In this document: piece by piece, positions 34,862-43,279 of the stretch
Layout of the letters: every line of letters begins with the position of its first letter
How positions within the stretch are numbered: position 1 is the first letter of the stretch
NCBI RefSeq assembly: GCF_006517275.1
Contig: NZ_CP041191.1
Span: 4,335,001-4,399,000, forward strand
Reading direction: 5' to 3'
Source of the DNA: Labrenzia sp. PHM005
Lineage (GTDB): Bacteria > Pseudomonadota > Alphaproteobacteria > Rhizobiales > Stappiaceae
DNA length: 64,000 nucleotides
Position numbers and translations under genes: made by a program
Notes under the pieces: model-generated
Told to the model about the DNA's origin: nothing
The model's database searches: none
The model's input: only the letters and a program-made list of their open reading frames with translations

Positions 34862-35743
34862 ATGGCAAAGGTGGCATTTATCGGTCTTGGGGTTATGGGA
34901 TATCCGATGGCAGGATACCTGAAGACCAAAGGCGGACACGACGTAACCGTCTACAATCGCACCACGGCCAAGGCCGAGAAATGGGCTGCTGAATATGGCG
35001 GCAGCTTTGCCAAGACCCCGCAAGAAGCCGCTGAAGGCTGTGATTTTGTTTTTGCCTGTGTCGGCAACGACGATGACCTGCGGTCCGTGACCACTGGACC
35101 AGACGGCGCGTTTCACGGCTTGAAAGAAGGCGCGATTGTTGTCGATAACACAACAGCGTCTGCGGAAGTTGCCCGGGAACTCTATTCAGCCGCCAAGGAA
35201 AAGGGCTGCGGCTTCATTGATGCGCCGGTGTCAGGCGGTCAAGCAGGAGCCGAAAACGGCGTTCTGACCGTCATGTGCGGCGGTGATCAGGATGTCTTCG
35301 ACAAAGCCAAGCCGGTGATTGAGTGTTTTTCCAAGTTTGTCGGCCTGATGGGCGGCAGCGGCGCTGGTCAATTGACCAAGATGTGCAACCAGATCTGCAT
35401 CGCCGGCCTGGTACAGGGTCTATCGGAGGCCATCCACTTTGCCGAAAAAGCCGACCTCGATGTCGAAGCCGTTATTTCAGCTATCCGCGGCGGCGCGGCC
35501 CAGTCCTGGCAGATGGAAAACCGCTGGGAGACTATGCGCGACGGTAAGTTTGACTATGGATTTGCCGTTGACTGGATGCGCAAGGATCTGGGTATTTGCC
35601 TGAAAACAGCCAATGACACCGGCGCCCGCCTGCCCGTCACCGCACTGGTCGATCAGTTTTATGCGGAAGTTCAAGCAATGGGCGGCAATCGCTGGGATAC
35701 ATCCAGCCTGATCGCTCGCCTGCGGAACGCTGACAAGGGCTAA
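34862..35743 (+). CDS. NAD(P)-dependent 3-hydroxyisobutyrate dehydrogenase-like oxidoreductase
   Basis: A 293-residue beta-hydroxyacid dehydrogenase. It carries the N-terminal Rossmann motif AFIGLGVMGYPMAGYL, an NRTTAKAEKW segment (an Arg after Asn suggests NADPH), the substrate-binding FIDAPVSGGQAGAENG, GSGAGQLTKMCNQI with the catalytic Lys, and a final KDLGICLKTANDTGARLPVT helix. Homologues act on 3-hydroxyisobutyrate, tartronate semialdehyde or succinic semialdehyde. AGGGGAG before the ATG at 34862 supports the start. It is followed after six bases by the AlkD-like gene. Confidence 0.9.
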   Translation: MAKVAFIGLGVMGYPMAGYLKTKGGHDVTVYNRTTAKAEKWAAEYGGSFAKTPQEAAEGCDFVFACVGNDDDLRSVTTGPDGAFHGLKEGAIVVDNTTASAEVARELYSAAKEKGCGFIDAPVSGGQAGAENGVLTVMCGGDQDVFDKAKPVIECFSKFVGLMGGSGAGQLTKMCNQICIAGLVQGLSEAIHFAEKADLDVEAVISAIRGGAAQSWQMENRWETMRDGKFDYGFAVDWMRKDLGICLKTANDTGARLPVTALVDQFYAEVQAMGGNRWDTSSLIARLRNADKG

Positions 35744-35749
35744 AACACA

Positions 35750-36463
35750 ATGAGCCGCAAACCTTCAGCTGATGATTGGCCACTCGTGGCAATTCTGGAG
35801 GCATTGAAGGAGCGTGGCTCAGAAGAAAACCGCGCCGGACTGGCGCGGTTTGGGATCGATGCATCCAATGCGTTTGGCGTTCCGATGGCTGTGCTGCGGC
35901 CCTTTGCGCGCCAGATTGGCCGGTCTGAGGACCGCGCATTGGAGTTATGGGCGAGCGGTTATCACGAAGCCCGCCTGCTTGCGATCCTGACGATCCCACC
36001 CAAGGCGCTCACAGACACTCAAGCCTGGGCCTGGCTGGCCGATATTCAATCCTGGGACTTGTGTGACCAGTTGACCAATATCCTGGCCAAACGCGCTGGT
36101 TCTGAGGCGATGGTCGGCCCGCTGGCTGAAGAAGAAGGCGAGTTTTTGCGCAGGGCGGCCTTTGCCCTGATTGCTTGGCGCGCCGTCCACGCCAAAACGT
36201 CACCGGATACCGAGTTTCTGGGTTATTTTCCGCTGATCAAATCAGGGGCAACCGACCCGCGCAATTTCGTCTGGAAAGCGGTTCATTGGGCGCTCCGGCA
36301 AATCGGCAAACGCTCCGCCAGCCTGCATGGACCCGCGTTGCAGTTGGCCAACGACCTTGTGTCCGCGCCAGATAAGCCCAGTCAACGCGTTGGACGCGAA
36401 GCCTTTCGCGAGTTGGACTCAGCAAAGGTCCGCGGGCGCCTCGGCCTTCCCGACGCGCCCTAA
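35750..36463 (+). CDS. DNA alkylation repair protein (AlkD-like HEAT-repeat glycosylase)
   Basis: A 237-residue all-helical protein of the AlkD family, which removes alkylated bases by wrapping DNA with HEAT-like repeats. Typical segments are RFGIDASNAFGVPMAVLRPFARQIGR, ALELWASGYHEARLLAILTIPP, WLADIQSWDLCDQLTNIL and DPRNFVWKAVHWALRQIGKRS. Only six bases separate it from the dehydrogenase, so they share a transcript though the functions differ. With photolyase and the uracil-DNA glycosylase-like protein, the window has three DNA-repair genes. Confidence 0.88.
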   Translation: MSRKPSADDWPLVAILEALKERGSEENRAGLARFGIDASNAFGVPMAVLRPFARQIGRSEDRALELWASGYHEARLLAILTIPPKALTDTQAWAWLADIQSWDLCDQLTNILAKRAGSEAMVGPLAEEEGEFLRRAAFALIAWRAVHAKTSPDTEFLGYFPLIKSGATDPRNFVWKAVHWALRQIGKRSASLHGPALQLANDLVSAPDKPSQRVGREAFRELDSAKVRGRLGLPDAP

Positions 36464-36475
36464 CCTCAAGTTTGC

Positions 36476-36976
36476 CTATTCAGACACAGCTTCCTGCGCG
36501 ATGGAGTCCAGAAGCGTGTTGACTTCGCCGATCGCAGCTTTTGAAGCTTCTGACCCGATTTCGCTCAACCGGCGGAACCCGACCGTGACACTGCCCTCGG
36601 CATCCGGTGTGTCATAAACAAAAAGCGTGTACGGGCAATAGGCGATGTTCGCCGGATTGGCTTCCATAGCCTTGCGGGAGAGGTCCGCCGAGCAAAAAAG
36701 CATGGCCTGGGCATTGGAAAAGATTTTCTTTGTTCCGCCGACATCTGCAGATGTCCGCTCCAGCATCTCGCCGATGTGCGACGTGTAATCGATCACCAGA
36801 CCGCGATTGACGATCGCGTTTTCAAGGCCGAACCGCACATCCTCAAAGTCCGCCTGGACTGTGTAGGCAGTCACGCCTTCGGGTACAGATCCTTTTTCCG
36901 CTGCACTGGCTGACACAATTGGGGTGACCGCTGCAAATACTGCGGCCACGGTAATCGATTTCCAAAATTCTATCAC
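36476..36976 (-). CDS. Exported DUF302 domain protein
   Basis: A 166-residue protein with a signal peptide (about residues 1-25, ending VSASA) and one DUF302 domain: YTVQADFEDVRFGLENAIVNRGLVIDYTSHIGEML, then AQAMLFCSADLSRKAMEANPANIAYCPYTLFVYDT. The fold is an alpha/beta sandwich with unknown ligand. The start is GTG at 36976 with a full GGGAGG five bases upstream, but that site is inside a seven-base-pair hairpin (36982-37005), which may control translation. It lies downstream of the betaine cluster on the same strand. Confidence 0.85.
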   Translation of the reverse strand: MIEFWKSITVAAVFAAVTPIVSASAAEKGSVPEGVTAYTVQADFEDVRFGLENAIVNRGLVIDYTSHIGEMLERTSADVGGTKKIFSNAQAMLFCSADLSRKAMEANPANIAYCPYTLFVYDTPDAEGSVTVGFRRLSEIGSEASKAAIGEVNTLLDSIAQEAVSE

Positions 36977-36981
36977 GATGT

Positions 36982-37005
36982 CCTCCCGTAACTTGTTTCG
37001 GGAGG
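36982..37005 (-). promoter_or_regulatory. Hairpin that hides the DUF302 ribosome-binding site
   Basis: On the minus-strand RNA, CCUCCCG-N10-CGGGAGG forms a perfect seven-base-pair stem whose 3' arm is the Shine-Dalgarno sequence of the DUF302 gene, five bases before its GUG. This geometry suits translational control. Confidence 0.65.
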
Positions 37006-37013
37006 TTAGAGCA

Positions 37014-37034
37014 CAATGGCGGTCACCGCCATTG
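37014..37034. promoter_or_regulatory. Perfect 21-base palindrome after gbcB-type gene
   Basis: CAATGGCGGT-C-ACCGCCATTG is a perfect palindrome between the end of the betaine operon (37073) and the DUF302 leader. It may act as a terminator hairpin without T-tract, or as an operator for DUF302. Confidence 0.6.
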
Positions 37035-37072
37035 ACACATCTCAATTTTTGAATGTTTTCTCACCGACCGCC

Positions 37073-38152
37073 TCAGACCTCGACCTCCAGCGTGCCGATC
37101 GGGTTGGAACAACAAGCCAGGATGTAGCCGTTGTCCACATCCTCATCGCTGATACCGCCAGAGTGGACCATGTGAACGTCCCCTGCGACCTTCTTGACCT
37201 TACAGGTTCCGCAAACGCCAAAGGTACATCCGGACGGGATGTTCAGGCCCGCATCCTTTGCAACGGCCAGCACCGTATCGGTTTCCGAACACCAGGCCGA
37301 AACATTGGAGTTTGTGAAAACGATCTGTGCCTGGGTGTCTTCCTGCGGCACAACGTCGTCGAACTCCGTCAGTTCCTCTTTGGTTTCCGCTGGCGCCTGG
37401 AAACTCTCCTGATGATAGCGATCCATGTCGTAGCCGAGCGCGTTCAAGATCTCGCGCACCGATTCCATGAACCCCTCCGGCCCGCAGCAATAAACATCCC
37501 GGTCCAGATAATCGTTGCACATGAGACCCAGCATCAGCTGGTTGAAATGCCCCCTGTAGCCTGTCCACACTTCATAAGGATCGTTCTGATTAACGACAAA
37601 ATGAAGCTGCAGTCCGTTGGTGCGGCACGCCATGTATTCCAGCCGTTTGCGGAAGATGAGATCCGCCGGACGGTTTGCGCACTGAATAAAGCAAATGTCC
37701 GGCTCTTCCCCGCGCTCAAACAATGTGGCCGCCATGGACATCATAGGTGTGACACCGGAGCCTGCGGAGATAAATAGGTATTTACCGTCAGGGCTCGTGG
37801 GCAAATGGAACAATCCAGCCGGTCCAAACGCCTTGATCTGCATCCCCTGCTCCAGGTGATCCAGCATCCAGCGTGTCCCGACACTGCCTTCCTGCGCCTT
37901 TACCGTGACCGACAGATAGGCTTGTGTCGCCGGAGACGATGAGATCGTGTAAGTCCGCTGCACATTGCCGCCCGGCACTGGCAGATCAAGCGTGATGAAC
38001 TGGCCAGCCTTATAGACGAAGCGCTTGCCCGACGGCGGGCGGAACGTGAAGGTTTTCACATTCGGCGCTTCCGGCAGAACGTTCACGCATTCCAAAGGCT
38101 CGCTGTCACTCCAGACAGGCGTGTCCTTGTCCGGCATTGGAATCATGGCCAT
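37073..38152 (-). CDS. gbcB: GbcB-type ferredoxin reductase subunit of betaine demethylase
   Basis: A 359-residue electron-transfer protein: FAD-binding domain (YKAGQFITLDLPVPGGNVQRTYTISSSP), NAD-binding domain (YLFISAGSGVTPMMSMAATLFERG ... VYCCGPEGFMESV), and a C-terminal plant-type [2Fe-2S] ferredoxin (CTFGVCGTCKV with the last Cys in LACCS). It passes electrons from NADH to the Rieske oxygenase encoded four bases upstream. This order matches GbcB of Pseudomonas. The partner could also be a stachydrine demethylase, so the substrate is inferred. Confidence 0.88.
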   Translation of the reverse strand: MAMIPMPDKDTPVWSDSEPLECVNVLPEAPNVKTFTFRPPSGKRFVYKAGQFITLDLPVPGGNVQRTYTISSSPATQAYLSVTVKAQEGSVGTRWMLDHLEQGMQIKAFGPAGLFHLPTSPDGKYLFISAGSGVTPMMSMAATLFERGEEPDICFIQCANRPADLIFRKRLEYMACRTNGLQLHFVVNQNDPYEVWTGYRGHFNQLMLGLMCNDYLDRDVYCCGPEGFMESVREILNALGYDMDRYHQESFQAPAETKEELTEFDDVVPQEDTQAQIVFTNSNVSAWCSETDTVLAVAKDAGLNIPSGCTFGVCGTCKVKKVAGDVHMVHSGGISDEDVDNGYILACCSNPIGTLEVEV

Positions 38153-38155
38153 GAC

Positions 38156-39391
38156 TTACTCCGCTGCTACGCGGAAACGGCCAATCAGACCGGCTTCCAT
38201 TGTCCGTGTGTACCAGTCGATGAACTGGATCACGCCGCTCTCCTGCACGGGCGAATAGGGTCCGGGCTCATAGGCCGGCGAGTTGATACCGATTTGATTT
38301 TCTTCAACAATCTGACGATCTTCATCGTTGGTATGCTGCCAGACTTCCGTCAACCGCTTCAAATCATAGTCGACACCTTCTTCGGCATCCTTATGGACCA
38401 GCCAAGTGGTGCTGACCCGGGTTTCCTGCGGCCCCACCGGCAACACGCTGAACGTCAGAACGCTGTCAGACAGGAAATGGTTCCAGGTGTTCGGATAGTG
38501 GAAGAACAGGCAGGATCCGGCATTGTCGAACGGAACTGATCCGACACGGCGGGACACAGCGGCCTTGCCATCCATGGTGTAGCTGACCGCATCGCCAAGG
38601 AACGGGATGCGCACAAAGCGCCATTGTTCGCTGTCGTTGATAAAATACTTGGACGGCAGCCCGCCGTTCTCGCAGCGCGCGATATGCTCCTTACCAATAT
38701 TGGATCCCGCAGCATCCGTGCCGCCAACGATATGCGGATCATCGGAAAACGTCCGGCAAAGCGAGGGGTGCGAACCGGAGCAGTGATAGCACTCGCGGTT
38801 GTTCTCCAGGACCAGTTTCCAGTTGCCTTTCTCAGTGATGGTCGACTGATGGGCAACTTTCAGGTTGGAAAGATCATGCGGGCCAAGATAGCGCGCCGCT
38901 TGTGCCTTAAGGTCCGAAATATCCGGCGCAACATCAGCTAAACAAATAAACACCATCCCGGAGATATCGGCGCAGTGAACCGGCTTCAAACCGTGGTTCT
39001 CCGGCTTGAAATCTTCCCCCATTTCGCGGGCCCAGAGCAGTTTGCCATCCAGCTCATAGGTCCATTGATGATAGGGGCAGACCAGCTTTGGAGAGCTGCC
39101 CTTGGATGCCGAGCAAATCCGGCTACCGCGGTGGCGGCAGGAGTTGTGGAAGCTCCGGATCTGGCCGTCTGCACCGCGCACGATAATGATCGAATAGGCG
39201 CCAATCTCCAGGGTCACATAGTTGCCGGTCTTGGGCAGCTCTGCAGCGGGAAGCGCGAAAACCCACTCTTTGTGCCAGATGTTTTTCATGTCTGCCTGAA
39301 AAACATCCTCATCAGTGTAGAACGCCTGCGGCAAGGAGTATCCGGGGCGGCGGGACATGAGTAGCGAAAGAATCTCTGCATCGCTGCGCAT
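38156..39391 (-). CDS. gbcA: GbcA-type Rieske oxygenase (glycine betaine demethylase)
   Basis: A 411-residue Rieske non-haem iron oxygenase. The Rieske cluster ligands are CRH-N17-CPYH (CRHRGSRICSAS ... LVCPYHQWTYEL) in the first third, and the catalytic iron site follows as ENNRECYHCSGSHPSL plus a downstream Asp. The protein resembles GbcA, which oxidatively removes a methyl group from glycine betaine to give dimethylglycine and formaldehyde. Stc2-type stachydrine demethylases are close relatives. The ferredoxin-reductase partner follows directly. Confidence 0.88.
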   Translation of the reverse strand: MRSDAEILSLLMSRRPGYSLPQAFYTDEDVFQADMKNIWHKEWVFALPAAELPKTGNYVTLEIGAYSIIIVRGADGQIRSFHNSCRHRGSRICSASKGSSPKLVCPYHQWTYELDGKLLWAREMGEDFKPENHGLKPVHCADISGMVFICLADVAPDISDLKAQAARYLGPHDLSNLKVAHQSTITEKGNWKLVLENNRECYHCSGSHPSLCRTFSDDPHIVGGTDAAGSNIGKEHIARCENGGLPSKYFINDSEQWRFVRIPFLGDAVSYTMDGKAAVSRRVGSVPFDNAGSCLFFHYPNTWNHFLSDSVLTFSVLPVGPQETRVSTTWLVHKDAEEGVDYDLKRLTEVWQHTNDEDRQIVEENQIGINSPAYEPGPYSPVQESGVIQFIDWYTRTMEAGLIGRFRVAAE

Positions 39392-39535
39392 ACTGCGTCA
39401 TCCTTTGTGAGCCGAGTCTAACGGCCATTGATTTGGCAGAAAATTGCCGTGCCTTGCCGCATGGCCATAGCTCAAAACCGGCATCGGCTTATTCACAAAA
39501 GACGTGCCGCAAATTCGGTCAGCCCTGCCGCTTTT

Positions 39536-41572
39536 CTAGATATCCTTCACTATCCTCAAAGCGTCATAGATTGCCGCATGTGTGTTACGGGCAGAGACCG
39601 CATCACCAATCCGGTAGAGCGCAAAGGCCCCGCCGGGATTCGCGTCCATAGGCTGCGGGCGGCCGAAGATGAGCGCCTCCTGATTGACGCTGCCAAGGTT
39701 TTTGGATTTCGGCTTCAGGTCGAAATAGAGCTCATCCATCGGTACCGTGCCGTGATTGACGACGATCTGATCGAAGTCCCGCTCTTCAGTGAAGGCGGAA
39801 TAGTCCGTGCCAATAACTGCCGACAGCATATTACCGGCCTTCCGGACCGCCTTCAGACGATACGTCACGGTAAAGCGAACGTCTTTGTCTTGCAGCGCCC
39901 TCATATAGGGCACCAGGTTCATGGCCATGACGTCCGGCGCAAACGACCGGTCGGGGGTCATGATTTCAACATGCGCGCCAGTGTTCGCAATTAACTCGGC
40001 TGCCTGCAACGCCGGATGGTCCCCGGCATCGTCATAGACCAGGACACGCTTGCCCGGCTTGACATCCCCGGCAATGATGTCCCAAGCGGAGACAACCAGG
40101 TCGTTGCCCTCGCTTAACACCTCCGTATGCGGCATCCCGCCCGTTGCGATAACAACAACGTCCGGACTTTCATTTTCAATATCATCAACTTCTGCAAATT
40201 TATTGAAGTGAAACTTCACTCCCTTTTTTGCGCATTGTTCCATGCGCCAATCAATAATGGAGATCATCTCCCGCCGCCGTTCCGACTGGGCAGTTAAGCG
40301 GATCTGTCCACCCGGGTCGGGAGCAGCTTCAAACACCGTGACATCGTGCCCCCGCACGCCCGCCACCCGGGCAGCTTCCATGCCCGCCGGCCCTGCCCCG
40401 ACAACCACAATCTTCTTTTTCTCAGCAGCTTCTGGAATGTCATGCGGCATGGTCAATTCACGACCCGTTGCCGCATTGTGGATGCACAGCGCATCACCGG
40501 CCTGATAAATCCGGTCCAGGCAGTAGGTTGCCCCAACGCAGGGCCGAATGTCCTCTTCCCGTTTTTCGGCGATTTTGCGGACCAATTGCGGATCAGCCAT
40601 ATGGGCACGTGTCATCCCGACCATGTCGAGCAGCCCCTCTGCAATCGCATGGCGGGCCGTGGCCACATCCGGTATTTTCGCTGCGTGAAATGTCGGCAGA
40701 CCGATTTCCTGTTTGATCCGACCGGCAAAGTCTAAGTGCGGCGCATTGCGCATGCCTTGCACAGGGATGACATCCGTCAATCCGGGGTCGGTGTCGATAT
40801 GGCCACGGATCACATTGAGAAAATCGATATTTCCTGTTGCCTTCAAGCGCCGGGAGATTTCCAGCCCCTCATCTTCGGTGATCCCGCCCTCCAAATCCTC
40901 GTCGGCCGTGAACCGGATACCGAGAATGAAGTCCTCACCAACCCGCGCCCGTACCGCGTCGATCACTTCCGTGGAAAACCGCATGCGGTTTTCCAGCGAT
41001 CCACCATAAGGACCTTCAAGCGTGTTGGTGACCGGAGACCAGAACTGATCCATTAAGTGGCCGTAGGCCTGGAGTTCAATGCCATCCATGCCGCCCGCTT
41101 TCATGCGTTCTGCGGCGTCGGCATAGTCCTGAACAATCCGTGCAATGTCCCAGTCTTCAACCTGTTTTGGAAACGCCCGGTGTGCAGCTTCGCGCTCATG
41201 GCATGAAGAGACGGCCGGCAGCCAATCACCCTTGTTCCAGTGCGTTCTCCGGCCCAGATGCGTCAGCTGGATCATCACGGCGCAGCCGTGGTCATGACAG
41301 GCATCTGTGAGCCGTTTAATCCACGGCACCACCTCGTCCTTATAAGCAAGGATATTGTTGAACACTGGAGGCGAATTGCGCGACACCGCCGCCGACCCGG
41401 CAGTCATGGTCAAGGCCACACCTGCCTTGGCGCGCGTCTCGTGATACGCCCGGTAGCGGTCTTTCGGCATGCCGTCTTCGGGATAGGCTGGCTCATGTGA
41501 CGTGATCATGATCCGGTTTTTCAATGTCAAATGTTTCAGCTGATACGGCTGCAGCAACGGATCCTTAGACAT
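39536..41572 (-). CDS. StcD/DgcA-type NADH:flavin oxidoreductase (N-methyl amino-acid demethylase)
   Basis: A 678-residue enzyme of the trimethylamine-dehydrogenase family. Residues 1-340 form the FMN TIM barrel (LKHLTLKNRIMITSHEPAYPEDGMPKDRYRAYHETRAKAGVAL, HLMDQFWSPVTNTLEGPYGGSLENRMRF), then CVGATYCLDR with Fe-S cysteines, and a two-Rossmann FAD/NAD part (KIVVVGAGPAGMEAARVAGVRGHDVTVFEA). It resembles StcD (N-methylproline demethylase) and DgcA (dimethylglycine demethylase). It is first in the operon, before gbcA and gbcB. The partner Fe-S subunit (DgcB) is not nearby. Confidence 0.85.
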   Translation of the reverse strand: MSKDPLLQPYQLKHLTLKNRIMITSHEPAYPEDGMPKDRYRAYHETRAKAGVALTMTAGSAAVSRNSPPVFNNILAYKDEVVPWIKRLTDACHDHGCAVMIQLTHLGRRTHWNKGDWLPAVSSCHEREAAHRAFPKQVEDWDIARIVQDYADAAERMKAGGMDGIELQAYGHLMDQFWSPVTNTLEGPYGGSLENRMRFSTEVIDAVRARVGEDFILGIRFTADEDLEGGITEDEGLEISRRLKATGNIDFLNVIRGHIDTDPGLTDVIPVQGMRNAPHLDFAGRIKQEIGLPTFHAAKIPDVATARHAIAEGLLDMVGMTRAHMADPQLVRKIAEKREEDIRPCVGATYCLDRIYQAGDALCIHNAATGRELTMPHDIPEAAEKKKIVVVGAGPAGMEAARVAGVRGHDVTVFEAAPDPGGQIRLTAQSERRREMISIIDWRMEQCAKKGVKFHFNKFAEVDDIENESPDVVVIATGGMPHTEVLSEGNDLVVSAWDIIAGDVKPGKRVLVYDDAGDHPALQAAELIANTGAHVEIMTPDRSFAPDVMAMNLVPYMRALQDKDVRFTVTYRLKAVRKAGNMLSAVIGTDYSAFTEERDFDQIVVNHGTVPMDELYFDLKPKSKNLGSVNQEALIFGRPQPMDANPGGAFALYRIGDAVSARNTHAAIYDALRIVKDI

Positions 41573-41651
41573 GCCTCTCCCTCAATGCCTTTTCCTCACC
41601 TCATGAACGGAGATTTCAGAGTAAGAGCGATCCACCGGACTTGAAAAGCCG

Positions 41652-41690
41652 CAAAAACGACATTCATGTCGCTTTTGAAAACACATGTGT
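41652..41690. promoter_or_regulatory. TetR operator candidates in the betaine divergent promoter
   Basis: A near-perfect palindrome at 41652-41677 has CGACAT-TC-ATGTCG at its core and CAAAA/TTTTG flanks, with a single mismatched pair. A second perfect palindrome, ACACATGTGT, follows at 41681-41690. Both lie between the betaine operon start (41572) and the TetR start (41735). The first covers an ATG at 41666, arguing against that codon as the TetR start. Confidence 0.7.
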
Positions 41691-41734
41691 CAATTTTGCT
41701 TGTTTCCAGGGACCTGCGCTGCTACCGGACAAGA

Positions 41735-42376
41735 ATGAAGAGCTCTTTGATCGACAAAACATCCGGATGGCGCGGATCGCGCGATGTCTGGGTACAAGCT
41801 GCTTATGAAGCCCTCATTGAAAGCGGAATAGACTCTGTAAAGGTCATGCCGCTGGCTGACCGGCTTGGCTTGTCCCGGACCAGCTTCTATGGCCATTTTT
41901 CAAGTAGGCAGGATCTACTGGATGCACTGATCACCCTGTGGCAGACCAAAAACACGGGCAACTTAGTCAAGCGGACAGAAGACTACGCCGAGACGGTCAC
42001 AGAAGCGGTGTTGAACATTTTTGATCTCTGGCTGCTTCCCGACCAGTTCGACTCCCGCCTGGAATTTGCCGTTCGCAATTGGGCGCACACCGATCCGAAG
42101 CTGGCGCGATTGCTGGATGAGGCCGATCAGATCAGGGTCGAGGCCCTGGAAGCGATGTTCACCCGCTTTGGACATGAACAAGCTTTTGCCAACGTACGCG
42201 CCAATACGGTCTACCAAACCCAGATCGGCTATATCTCGATGAAAAAAGATGGCCCGTTTGAGCCGCTTGAGCCTCGATTGGCACGCATGCCGTTCTATGC
42301 CGAAATCTTCACCGGCCAGCCGGTCTCAGACGCAGAATTCGCCCGCTTCCGCGCCCGGCATCCTATCCCGGAATGA
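41735..42376 (+). CDS. TetR family regulator of the betaine demethylation cluster
   Basis: A 213-residue TetR protein: the helix-turn-helix covers YEALIESGIDSVKVMPLADRLGLSRTSFYGHFSSRQDLLDALITLW, the rest is a helical ligand domain with NWAHTDPKLARLLDEADQIR. It is divergent from the gbc/stc-type operon and shares a 162-base promoter region with a 26-base palindrome, so it most likely regulates the operon. The ligand is presumably a betaine or its demethylation product. I prefer the ATG at 41735; the upstream ATG at 41666 lies within the operator. Confidence 0.88.
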   Translation: MKSSLIDKTSGWRGSRDVWVQAAYEALIESGIDSVKVMPLADRLGLSRTSFYGHFSSRQDLLDALITLWQTKNTGNLVKRTEDYAETVTEAVLNIFDLWLLPDQFDSRLEFAVRNWAHTDPKLARLLDEADQIRVEALEAMFTRFGHEQAFANVRANTVYQTQIGYISMKKDGPFEPLEPRLARMPFYAEIFTGQPVSDAEFARFRARHPIPE

Positions 42377-42393
42377 CGCGTTTTGGGAACTTT

Positions 42394-42547
42394 GAGTATT
42401 TTTGAACACTACGGAGCCGCTTGATCCGCTTTTCGGGTCTGTTGACAAGGCGCGGCCGGTGCCGCGGCCCGGATGGCCACAAGCCGGGCGCACCTCAGTT
42501 CAACGGATTTGATCCATCAAGTGACTCTGTATTGTTCAAAAATACTC
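42394..42547. repeat. 154-base segment bounded by long inverted repeats
   Basis: The ends 42394-42425 and 42516-42547 are inverted copies matching at 28 of 32 positions, starting with a perfect 15-base block GAGTATTTTTGAACA. The middle is GC-rich and structured (runs of GGCCGG and CCGCGGCC). The right end abuts the stop codon of the lrp-type gene (42547). It could be a MITE-like element or a very long bidirectional terminator. No coding frame is convincing. Confidence 0.7.
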
Positions 42548-43041
42548 TAGACGTCTTTATTGGCCTTCGGTTTTTCCGCTGCGACATAGGCAAGAGGCAG
42601 AGCTGTGGTGTTTTTGATCTGCTCCATCGCAAATGTGGTCGAGACATCTGAAATATCGATCTTGGCGATCAGGCGCTTGTAGAACGAGTCATAGGCTTCA
42701 ATGTCTGGAACAGCGACGCGCAACAGGTAATCCACTTGACCCGCCATCCGGTAGAACTCAACGACTTCCGGAAACTCCTGGATGACATCGGCGAATTTCT
42801 TCAGCCAATCTTCGGAGTGCTGGCTAGTGGTTATGGCAACAAAGGCTGTCACTTTCGCATTGACCTTTGCAGGGTCAAGCAGCGCCACCCGGCCGGTGAT
42901 CACACCGTCTTCTTCCATCTTTTGAATGCGCCGCCAGCACGGTGTTGTCGACAGGCCAACACGCCGGCCGATTTCGGCAACCGGCACTGTGCAGTCTTCC
43001 TGCAGAATGGAAAGGATACGGCGGTCGATACGGTCAATCAT
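42547..43041 (-). CDS. Lrp/AsnC family transcriptional regulator
   Basis: A 164-residue Lrp/AsnC protein. The N-terminal HTH is MIDRIDRRILSILQEDCTVPVAEIGRRVGLSTTPCWRRIQKMEEDGVITG, followed by the RAM/AsnC ligand-binding domain (FVAITTSQHSEDWLKKFADVIQEFPEVVEFYRMAGQVDYLLRVAVPDIEAYDSFYKRLI). Lrp-type proteins sense amino acids as ligand and form octamers. It is divergent from the exported sulfurtransferase gene, which may be its target. Its stop codon coincides with the end of the inverted repeat at 42394-42547. Confidence 0.92.
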   Translation of the reverse strand: MIDRIDRRILSILQEDCTVPVAEIGRRVGLSTTPCWRRIQKMEEDGVITGRVALLDPAKVNAKVTAFVAITTSQHSEDWLKKFADVIQEFPEVVEFYRMAGQVDYLLRVAVPDIEAYDSFYKRLIAKIDISDVSTTFAMEQIKNTTALPLAYVAAEKPKANKDV

Positions 43042-43279
43042 CTGATTACCTGGAAAATCTTCGCGTTGAGATGCCTGTTAGCCGCCTTAGCAGCCAGGAT
43101 TCGTTTTGCCCGTTGGGACCAGTTTCCGCAATATCGTCCTACGCGGCGGAAATGCAAGAGAAATTGAGATTTTTCTTCCAATTTTCAAGTCATTTTCCCT
43201 TGATAGAGACCAACCACGGTGCGATCTCAGGCAAAGAATAGAAAAAATTTCCGAAACCCTGCTCGGATTGGAGATGAAA

